From NCBI GenBank assembly GCA_964549065.1, contig CAZJUC010000226.1, forward strand, positions 1-5,248: a DNA stretch of 5,248 nucleotides, given 5' to 3'. Below are positions 1 to 4,351 of the stretch, one piece after another; position 1 is the stretch's first letter; each line of letters begins with the position of its first letter. The notes below the pieces were generated by a model. It saw nothing but the letters and a program-made list of their open reading frames with translations, ran no database searches and was not told where the DNA came from. The translations under genes and the position numbers were made by a program. Source of the stretch: Sva-07 sp964549065. Lineage in GTDB: Bacteria; Actinomycetota; Acidimicrobiia; Acidimicrobiales; Ilumatobacteraceae.

Positions 1-82
1 CGGTGTCGCCGACCTCGGCATCGTCGGTGACGTCCACAAGGTGCTCCCGCAGCTCATCGCGGCACTCGAAGCACGCGGCTGA
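1..82 (+). CDS. etfA: Electron transfer flavoprotein alpha subunit, C-terminal end (partial)
   Basis: Only the last 26 codons are present, read from position 2 to the TGA at 80-82; the rest lies left of the window. The visible residues include ADLGIVGDVHKVLPQLIAAL. This matches the C-terminus of EtfA/FixB proteins, where an A-D-x-G-[IV]-V-G-D-x-x-x-[VL]-[VL]-P-x-L segment closes the FAD-binding domain. In known EtfAB, the alpha subunit carries most of the FAD site and the heterodimer passes electrons from acyl-CoA and other dehydrogenases to ETF:quinone oxidoreductase in the cytoplasm. By analogy etfB would be expected just upstream, but it cannot be seen here. The gene converges on the minus-strand operon ending at 224, and the two are separated by the paired palindromic repeats. 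The assignment rests on a short tail, but this tail is distinctive. Confidence 0.82.
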   Translation, partial: GVADLGIVGDVHKVLPQLIAALEARG

Positions 83-94
83 GCCGGGTCTTCC

Positions 95-148
95 CCGAAA
101 AATGACGGCCGTGTTGCGCTCAGCGCAACACGGCCGTGCCATTTCCGG
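95..148 (+). repeat. Palindromic repeat element, copy 1 (REP-like; possible etfA terminator)
   Basis: This 54-bp element starts 12 nt after the etfA stop. Its core is a near-perfect hairpin: arm 105-120 (ACGGCCGTGTTGCGCT), a single unpaired C at 121, and arm 122-137, giving 16 consecutive pairs. Outside the core, AAATG (100-104) can pair with CATTT (140-144) across a two-base bulge. The ends are CCGAAAAAT (95-103) and GCCATTTC (138-145). The same ends and core occur in opposite orientation at 169-221. A stem this strong between convergent genes would plausibly stop transcription, but there is no clear T-run after it on the plus strand. The A-run at 98-102 would read as a T-run on the minus strand. 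Confidence 0.8.
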
Positions 149-168
149 GGTGACGACGATGCACACGT

Positions 169-221
169 CCGAAATGGCGCGGTGATGTTGCGCTGAGCGC
201 AACACCAGCGCGATTTTTCGG
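169..221 (-). repeat. Palindromic repeat element, copy 2, inverted (likely terminator)
   Basis: This is the reverse-complement partner of the element at 95-148. Read on the minus strand it begins CCGAAAAAT (221-213), has the core GTTGCGCTCAGCGCAAC, and ends GCCATTTC (178-171). On the plus strand, arms TGTTGCGCT (186-194) and AGCGCAACA (196-204) pair around a single G at 195. Further pairing is possible between GCGC 177-180 and GCGC 208-211, and between CGAAA 170-174 and TTTCG 216-220. The stem is followed on the plus strand by TTTTT (214-218), giving a reasonable intrinsic-terminator layout for etfA read-through. It lies 2 nt past the stop of the convergent minus-strand operon, so it may serve both directions. 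Confidence 0.78.
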
Positions 222-223
222 TG

Positions 224-1237
224 TCAGCTGGCGTCGCGAGCGAGGATCGCCCACGCGACCAGTTCGGCGGGATCCTCGACGGCGAGCTGGAGATTCCATC
301 CCATCACCGGCTCGTGGGCGTCCCAGCGATACCAGCGCAACTCGCCCGCGAGCGCACCGAGCTCGCCGGGTGACACCGGCCAGTCGTCGATCAGGTCGCC
401 GAGTGCTGCCAGGGTCCACCATGCCCCGAACCGCCCGGATGCCGCTCCCCGACGGCGGCCGTGGGCGCCGCCACTCGCCGCAGCCCAGGCGAGCCACGCG
501 AGCGCCGTTGCCGGCGCGAGTTCGGCCGCCCGGGCGCGACGCAGCCCCAGTGCGCCGAGCGCCTCAGCGATGCCGCCCTCCACACACACCACGTCGGCGT
601 GGCCGTTCGATCCGGTGAGCCACGGCTCGACGAGCTGGCGCACCGCAAGGTCGACGTCGTCGTCGAGGATGTCGCCCGGTACGGGCGCAACGTCGACCCA
701 GTCGTCGGGGAGGTCCGGCATCGGGAACTCGGCACCGGCATCGGTGTAGGTTGCGAGCGGGTAGTCCGGCTCCCAGTCCTGGAGGGCGAGTGGCAGGTCG
801 AGCACCGGCGGGAGATCGGGAGCCGTGACGCGCTCGCCGCGCAGCACCCGCTCGTGGGCGACGAACGATGCTCGCGGGCCGAGGTCGAGCAGTGGCTGCA
901 ACTCCGCCCAGGTGTGATGTTGGGCGGCGACCTCGGTGAGCGGGCCGATCGTGAACCGACCCGAGAGTCCATCGGACTCGTCGAGCACCGCAGCCACGTA
1001 CTCGGGGGTCGCGAGCAGAGCGAGGCGGTACTCGGCGAGCGTGGCCGCGGGCCAGAGCTGCCGGCCGGTGTCGACGGCACGACGAGCTCGGTCACGAACC
1101 CGCAGCAGACCCGCCCAGTCGCGTTCACTGCAGCGGTCGTCGATGATGCGCACCAGGCCGTCGAGGTCGGCGCGATGGACCAGTTCGTCGAGTTGATCGT
1201 CCGACGCAGTTCGCGCTGCGTCGAGTTCGTCGGTCAC
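224..1237 (-). CDS. Conserved-looking 337-aa hypothetical protein, last gene of the trio operon
   Basis: I do not recognise this protein. The chosen start is the GTG at 1237, 2 nt after the stop of the kinase-like gene. The frame is open 57 codons further upstream, but that stretch would overlap the neighbour and reads as low-complexity Pro/Arg/Gly shadow sequence. The N-terminal ~135 residues are charged and probably helical (DQLDELVHRADLDGLVRIID and onward) and could form short helical repeats. Residues 138-195 are Pro/Asp-rich and look like a linker. The C-terminal ~140 residues hold the most family-like motifs: VVCVEGG (216-222), an Ala/Trp-rich helix (240-255), AHGRRRGAASGRFGAWW (258-274) and RWYRWDAHEPVMGW (301-314). 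There is no signal peptide or clear membrane helix, so it is probably cytosolic. Spacing implies translational coupling to the kinase-like gene and hence a shared pathway, which is inference. Confidence 0.8.
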   Translation of the reverse strand: MTDELDAARTASDDQLDELVHRADLDGLVRIIDDRCSERDWAGLLRVRDRARRAVDTGRQLWPAATLAEYRLALLATPEYVAAVLDESDGLSGRFTIGPLTEVAAQHHTWAELQPLLDLGPRASFVAHERVLRGERVTAPDLPPVLDLPLALQDWEPDYPLATYTDAGAEFPMPDLPDDWVDVAPVPGDILDDDVDLAVRQLVEPWLTGSNGHADVVCVEGGIAEALGALGLRRARAAELAPATALAWLAWAAASGGAHGRRRGAASGRFGAWWTLAALGDLIDDWPVSPGELGALAGELRWYRWDAHEPVMGWNLQLAVEDPAELVAWAILARDAS

Positions 1238-1239
1238 GG

Positions 1240-2109
1240 TCAGACCAACGGCCAGGGATAGCGGCGGCCCGAGGGGTCGGTGGGGAATCGTCGGTGCGTG
1301 ACGCACCAGCCGGCCCGGCGCTGGAGTGCCTCGACCTCCTCGTCGGCCAGCAGCGTCGCGATCCCGAGCGGGACCCGCTCGCACAGGGCGCCGACACGTT
1401 CGAGCCATGAGTCAGGGATCTCTTCGTCGCCGAACTCCCAGATCACGGTGCGCAGCTTTGGCTCGGCGGCGAAACACAGACCGTTGTCGATGCCCCACAC
1501 CGTTGCGGGCTGGTCGTTGCGTTCGGGGATGAGCAGAACGTGGCCGCTCTTGCGGTCGGTGTTGTTGGCGAGTACGTCGAGCAGCGCCATCGCCCGCAAC
1601 CGGTCGTGCAGGTCGGGGTGTGTCTCGTGAATGGTGAAGTAGTGCTGGCTGTGATCGGCGACGACGAACCACTGCAGGGAGCCCTCCCCGAGCGGACCGT
1701 CGCGCAATACGGTCGGCGGGATCACGTCGAGGCCGAGGTGCTCGCTCAGCAGGTACGTGGCGACCTCTCGGCGGTGCAGGCCGGGCTCGAAGTCCCACAG
1801 CGGCCGTTCGCCGCGCGTGGGCTTGTAGATCGCCGGGTGCGATCGTCCGTCGGCCACGACGTGGACGAGGAACGTGGCGTTGCTGCTGTAGGGCATACGA
1901 CCCTCGATTTCGATCTCGCCGCGCAGCAGGTGCCGAATCGGTTCGTCGACGGTGTCGACGCGGAGTTCGACGCCCCGCTCGTCATCGGATCCCTCGTCAT
2001 CGGGCTCGTCGTCGAACCCGTCGTCGTCGAACCCGTCGTCGTCGAACCCGTCGCTGTCGACGTCTTCGTCGAAGTCGTTCTCGAAGTCGTTGAGCGACGG
2101 GTCGGACAC
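1240..2109 (-). CDS. SCO1664-family protein, distant phosphatidylinositol-kinase-like fold
   Basis: The 289-aa product matches the SCO1664 family (TIGR03843), an actinobacterial group of roughly 250 residues with distant similarity to PI3/PI4 kinases. The substrate is unknown. Kinase-like elements are visible in order: a possible nucleotide-binding Lys96 in AIYKPTRGERPLWDF, a catalytic-loop-like D178-x-x-x-N182-N-x-D185-R-K, and a metal-binding DFG-like D208-N-G in WGIDNGLCF. The family ending RRYPWPLV is intact. The start is the GTG at 2109, 1 nt after the DUF3090 stop, so the two are probably translationally coupled. Unusually, the first ~45 residues form an acidic tail: 23 Asp/Glu within residues 8-44 and no Lys or Arg before R45. 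It includes three GFDDD units encoded by a perfect 15-bp tandem repeat. The kinase core appears to begin near residue 47 (VELRVDTVDEPI). Family assignment is strong; enzymatic activity is inferred. Confidence 0.9.
   Translation of the reverse strand: MSDPSLNDFENDFDEDVDSDGFDDDGFDDDGFDDEPDDEGSDDERGVELRVDTVDEPIRHLLRGEIEIEGRMPYSSNATFLVHVVADGRSHPAIYKPTRGERPLWDFEPGLHRREVATYLLSEHLGLDVIPPTVLRDGPLGEGSLQWFVVADHSQHYFTIHETHPDLHDRLRAMALLDVLANNTDRKSGHVLLIPERNDQPATVWGIDNGLCFAAEPKLRTVIWEFGDEEIPDSWLERVGALCERVPLGIATLLADEEVEALQRRAGWCVTHRRFPTDPSGRRYPWPLV
2008..2052 (-). repeat. Tandem 15-bp repeat, three perfect copies, encoding GFDDD units
   Basis: The unit GTCGTCGAACCCGTC occurs three times without mismatch at 2008-2022, 2023-2037 and 2038-2052. 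Read on the minus strand it encodes Asp-Gly-Phe-Asp-Asp in frame inside the kinase-like gene. Because the unit is a multiple of three, gain or loss of copies would lengthen or shorten the acidic tail without a frameshift. Identical codon use across copies suggests recent duplication by slippage. Confidence 0.93.
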
Positions 2110-2110
2110 G

Positions 2111-2614
2111 TCAGTTCATCCGGGGGCAGTCGTGTCCGTCGGGGTCCATCGGGAACGCGCACCACTGGCACGGCGGTCGACCCGCTTCGACCACCCCGTC
2201 GGCATGGTCGCAGAACGCTGCGGCCTGACCGCGGCTGAGATAGAGCCGAACGTGGCCGCGATCGTCGTCGAGCGGCTCACCTTCCTCGTCGACGTCACCG
2301 ACCTCTTCGAGTTGGATCAGCACCCGGTCGGTCGAACGGTCGTAGCCCAGGCCGATCGGGCCGAGTACGAACACGGGATCGGTCGGTTCGCGGAGTTCGA
2401 GCGCACCGCTCATCGGACGGTCCTCCGCCGGCGGGAGATCCGCGAGCACGCGACGCAGGTACTGCACGATGGCCGCGGTCTGCTGCTTCTCGCACTTCAC
2501 CGTGACCCGTTGCCCGTCGGCTCGCGCCTGCAGGAGGAAGGTGCGGTCTCCGGGTCGGCCCACCGTGCCGACCGTGAAGGCCGAGACCTCGTCGAATTCG
2601 TAGAACACACTCAC
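2111..2614 (-). CDS. DUF3090 family protein (TIGR03847) with C-terminal CxxC/HxC motif
   Basis: The 167-aa product matches the DUF3090/TIGR03847 family, the middle member of an actinobacterial trio with no assigned function. The N-terminal part (about 1-105) looks like an alpha/beta domain: FTVGTVGRPGDRTFLLQARA, then KCEKQQTAAIVQYLRRVL, then PVFVLGPIGLGYDRSTDRVL. Residues 104-118 are acidic. LYLSRGQAAAFCDHADGVV follows. The C-terminus carries GRPPCQWCAFPMDPDGHDCP, in which C149-x2-C152-x8-H161-x-C163 could bind zinc or another metal as a small ribbon or knuckle. That pattern is a hallmark I expect in this family. The start is the GTG at 2614, 13 nt after the phosphatase stop, with only a weak purine-rich CAGGG upstream. 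The stop is 1 nt before the kinase-like start. No signal peptide or membrane segment is seen. Confidence 0.92.
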   Translation of the reverse strand: MSVFYEFDEVSAFTVGTVGRPGDRTFLLQARADGQRVTVKCEKQQTAAIVQYLRRVLADLPPAEDRPMSGALELREPTDPVFVLGPIGLGYDRSTDRVLIQLEEVGDVDEEGEPLDDDRGHVRLYLSRGQAAAFCDHADGVVEAGRPPCQWCAFPMDPDGHDCPRMN

Positions 2615-2627
2615 GACGCGACCCTGC

Positions 2628-3281
2628 TCACGACGGCTGCAGATCGGTCAGTGGTCGCCCGGTCGAGTTGACCGCCAACACGACGGGGCCGCCCGGGCCC
2701 CAGCCGATGGCGGTCACCGACGCCGGGCTGATCACGATGCGCTGGAACAGATCGATGTGGGTGCCCATCGCGTGGGCGACCGCAGCTTTGATCGTGTCCG
2801 CGTGCGACACGCACACGATCGTGCCACCCGGGTGCTCGGCGCGAAGGCGGTCGAGGGCCGACACCATGCGGGTCTGCATCTCGGTGAAGCTCTCGCCGTC
2901 GGGGAACCGGAACGTCGACGGGGCGCGCTGCACGGTCTGCCACTCGGGCAGCTTCATCAGCTTCTTCAGTTCGGCTCCGGTCCAGTCACCGAAGTCGCAC
3001 TCGAACAAGCCACGGTCGATCTTCGTCTTCAGGCCATGGGCCTCGGCGATCGGCGCCGCGGTCTCCTTCGCCCGCTCGAGCGGGGAGGAGTAGACGGCGT
3101 CGACCCGCTTCAGTTCGCCGATGCGCTCGGCCGCGATGTCGGCCTGACGGCGGCCCTCGTCGGCGAGGTGCAGGCCCTTGGCCCGACCGGGCAGGACCTT
3201 GCCGGTGGTGGGCGTCTGGCCGTGCCTGACGAGCAACACGGTGGTGAACGGTGGTGGGGGAGACTTCTTCGCTGTGGCCAT
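2628..3281 (-). CDS. Histidine phosphatase / probable phosphomutase, MSMEG_4193 family
   Basis: The 217-aa product belongs to the histidine phosphatase (phosphoglycerate-mutase-like) superfamily, and its context fits the MSMEG_4193 subgroup (TIGR03848). The catalytic set is complete: R19-H20-G21 with the phospho-accepting His in LLVRHGQTP, R70 in SSPLERAKETA, E94 in GLFECDFGDWTG, and H160 in VCVSHADTIK. The C-terminal GWGPGGPVVLAVNSTGRPL is a plausible closing strand pair. The start ATG at 3281 gives a short Lys/Pro-rich lead (MATAKKSPPPPF) before the first strand. This is the first gene of the four-gene minus-strand operon and is divergent from udgB. Mycobacterial and Streptomyces genomes carry the same trio. 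The substrate is unknown: phosphatase chemistry is likely, and phosphomutase is the family label. It is probably cytosolic. Confidence 0.93.
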   Translation of the reverse strand: MATAKKSPPPPFTTVLLVRHGQTPTTGKVLPGRAKGLHLADEGRRQADIAAERIGELKRVDAVYSSPLERAKETAAPIAEAHGLKTKIDRGLFECDFGDWTGAELKKLMKLPEWQTVQRAPSTFRFPDGESFTEMQTRMVSALDRLRAEHPGGTIVCVSHADTIKAAVAHAMGTHIDLFQRIVISPASVTAIGWGPGGPVVLAVNSTGRPLTDLQPS

Positions 3282-3292
3282 GGAGTACGTCC

Positions 3293-3302
3293 AACCTACT
3301 GT
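3293..3302. promoter_or_regulatory. Overlapping divergent -10 elements between the phosphatase operon and udgB
   Basis: Only 29 nt separate the ATG at 3281 (minus) from the GTG at 3311 (plus). Two hexamers fitting TANNNT sit there: TACTGT at 3297-3302 on the plus strand, and TAGGTT at 3298-3293 on the minus strand. They share the TA at 3297-3298. The plus hexamer ends 8 nt before the udgB GTG, the spacing typical of leaderless actinobacterial mRNAs. The minus hexamer ends 11 nt before the phosphatase ATG, implying a leader of only a few bases. No convincing -35 box is seen on either side. TANNNT is a loose pattern, so this is a prediction only. Confidence 0.4.
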
Positions 3303-3310
3303 CGAGGGCT

Positions 3311-3976
3311 GTGACTCCGCTCGCCAGGCTCGAACGCGACGTGATCGGCTGCCGTACCTGCCCGCGCCTGGTTGCCTGGCGCGAGCAGGTCGCCGTCGAG
3401 AAGCGCGCCGCCTATCGCGACGAGGACTACTGGGGCCGACCGATCCCCGGCTTCGGAGATCCCGCCGCCCGGATCGTCGTGCTGGGCCTGGCGCCTGCTG
3501 CTCACGGCGCCAACCGGACCGGTCGCGTGTTCACCGGTGATCGCAGCGGTGACTGGTTGTTCCGTGCGATGCACCGTGCCGGACTCGCCAACCAGCCCGA
3601 GTCGGTGTCCGCCGACGACGGCCTGGAGCTCGCCGACGCCTGGGTGACCGCAGCGGTCAAGTGTGCTCCGCCCGCCAACAAGCCGACCCCCGACGAGCGT
3701 GACTCGTGCGCTGCGTTCCTCGAGCGCGAGTTCGCTGCGCTGTCGAACGTGATGGTGGTCGTGTGTCTCGGCCAATTCGGCTACCAGGCGGCATGTGCCC
3801 ACTTCGGGATCCGCCCGCGGCCCAGGTTCGGTCACGGGGTCGAGGTGCCGATCGACGGCGGGCCCACCCTGATCTGTTCGTTCCACCCCAGCCAGCAGAA
3901 CACGTTCACCAAGCGCCTCACCGAACCGATGCTCGACGCCGTGTTCACCCGAGCCGTGGCGCTCGCTGACCGATAG
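3311..3976 (+). CDS. udgB: Uracil-DNA glycosylase family 5 (UdgB type), [4Fe-4S] enzyme
   Basis: This is a DNA-repair enzyme that excises uracil and other deaminated bases, starting base-excision repair. The 221-aa product shows the family-5 pattern. C14 and C17 in GCRTCPRL, with C118 in AAVKCAPPANKPTP and C133, are the expected iron-sulfur cluster ligands. YWGRPIPGFGDP precedes motif A, GLAPAAHGANRTGRVFTGDR (59-78), which has no catalytic acid equivalent to family-1 Asp and so separates it from family 4 (GEAPG type). Motif B is H192-P-S-Q-Q-N-T, followed by FTKRLTEPM. The GTG at 3311 is chosen because the family N-terminus is short before the CxxCPRL motif. The frame is open upstream to 3251 but that would overlap the divergent gene. 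GAGGG at 3304-3308 is too close to be a normal ribosome site, consistent with leaderless translation. A lipoprotein gene follows 12 nt downstream. Confidence 0.94.
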   Translation: MTPLARLERDVIGCRTCPRLVAWREQVAVEKRAAYRDEDYWGRPIPGFGDPAARIVVLGLAPAAHGANRTGRVFTGDRSGDWLFRAMHRAGLANQPESVSADDGLELADAWVTAAVKCAPPANKPTPDERDSCAAFLEREFAALSNVMVVVCLGQFGYQAACAHFGIRPRPRFGHGVEVPIDGGPTLICSFHPSQQNTFTKRLTEPMLDAVFTRAVALADR

Positions 3977-3988
3977 CCTCGGACTGCT

Positions 3989-4309
3989 GTGACGTCATCT
4001 CGCTCGATCACCCGGACCCTCGCCGTTGCGGCGGTCGCCGTGCTCGGGGTGTCGGCGTGCACCTCGGACCCCAGCCCGACACGGGTTGCAGAGGACCTGG
4101 TGAAGACCCAGACCCAGGACTTCCCCGAGATCCAGGAATGCATGCTGGGCGTGATCGAGGACTACGACCTCGACGACCTCGGCAACGACGCTGCGAGCGA
4201 GACACCCGACGTGCGCGACCCGGCGGTCGCCGAACTCGACCGGTTCGAAGCCGACCTGGTGGCCTGCGATCCCGAGGGCGTCACCCGCACCTCGACCCCC
4301 GACGAGTGA
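3989..4309 (+). CDS. Small predicted lipoprotein, unknown function
   Basis: The 106-aa product has a clear lipoprotein signal. It has a short basic N-region (TSSRSITRT), a hydrophobic stretch at about 11-23 (LAVAAVAVLGVSA), and a lipobox LGVSAC with the lipidated Cys at residue 24. The mature part is about 83 residues and strongly acidic, with an EDYDLDDLGND segment. It has only two further cysteines, C51 in IQECMLG and C93 in LVACDPEG, which could form one disulfide outside the membrane. The tail TRTSTPDE is polar. I do not recognise the mature domain. The start is the GTG at 3989, 12 nt after the udgB stop; no strong Shine-Dalgarno is present (GGAC at 3981-3984 is weak). It is probably co-transcribed with udgB, though a functional link between a DNA glycosylase and a surface lipoprotein is not obvious. 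The palindrome at 4317-4346 follows. Confidence 0.82.
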   Translation: MTSSRSITRTLAVAAVAVLGVSACTSDPSPTRVAEDLVKTQTQDFPEIQECMLGVIEDYDLDDLGNDAASETPDVRDPAVAELDRFEADLVACDPEGVTRTSTPDE

Positions 4310-4316
4310 TCAACAC

Positions 4317-4346
4317 GTGACGTTCGGTGTCGACACCGAACGTCAC
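4317..4346. terminator. Perfect 30-bp palindrome between convergent genes (bidirectional terminator)
   Basis: Positions 4317-4331 (GTGACGTTCGGTGTC) are the exact reverse complement of 4332-4346, with no mismatch and no spacer. The palindrome sits in the 42-nt gap between the lipoprotein stop (4309) and the stop of the convergent FrhB-like gene (4352). This is the usual place for a shared terminator. In RNA it would form a stem of about 13 pairs with a tight loop. No U-run follows on either strand, which is common for predicted actinobacterial terminators but leaves the function unproven. A dimeric protein-binding site is an alternative. Confidence 0.7.
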
Positions 4347-4351
4347 ATCGG

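Noticed and set aside
3..185. Plus-strand frame of 60 codons across the etfA tail and the first repeat.
   Set aside because: It is out of frame with the EtfA C-terminus, Ser/Arg-rich, and runs through palindromic repeat DNA.
461..1261. Long open plus-strand frame of 266 codons opposite the 337-aa hypothetical gene.
   Set aside because: It is antisense to a tightly packed operon gene and its protein is rich in Arg/Val/Glu runs with no recognisable motif. High GC commonly keeps such frames open.
1238..1408. Upstream extension of the 337-aa protein to a Met at 1408 (394 aa).
   Set aside because: The extra 57 residues overlap the 3' end of the well-supported kinase-like gene and read as Arg/Pro/Gly shadow sequence. 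The GTG at 1237 directly after the upstream stop fits the operon.
1540..2238. Plus-strand frame of 232 codons with repeated VVVEPVVVEP-type sequence.
   Set aside because: It is the antisense shadow of the SCO1664-family gene. The Val/Glu/Pro repeats are only the complement of the Asp-rich 15-bp repeat region.
2790..2820. Strong inverted repeat inside the phosphatase gene: GATCGTGT + GCGTG pairing with CACGC + ACACGATC around a CGA loop.
   Set aside because: It falls on codons for the conserved catalytic segment TIVCVSHADTIK, so the symmetry is explained by protein constraint and codon bias. A regulatory hairpin is possible, but nothing in the sequence supports one.
3251..3310. Upstream extension of udgB to a Met at 3251.
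   Set aside because: It would overlap the start of the divergent phosphatase gene and add 20 residues before the usual short family N-terminus. The GTG at 3311 fits the CxxCPRL spacing better.
2757..3314. Plus-strand frame of 185 codons opposite the histidine phosphatase gene.
   Set aside because: The minus strand encodes a complete phosphatase with all catalytic residues. The antisense frame has no motif and overlaps the udgB start region.
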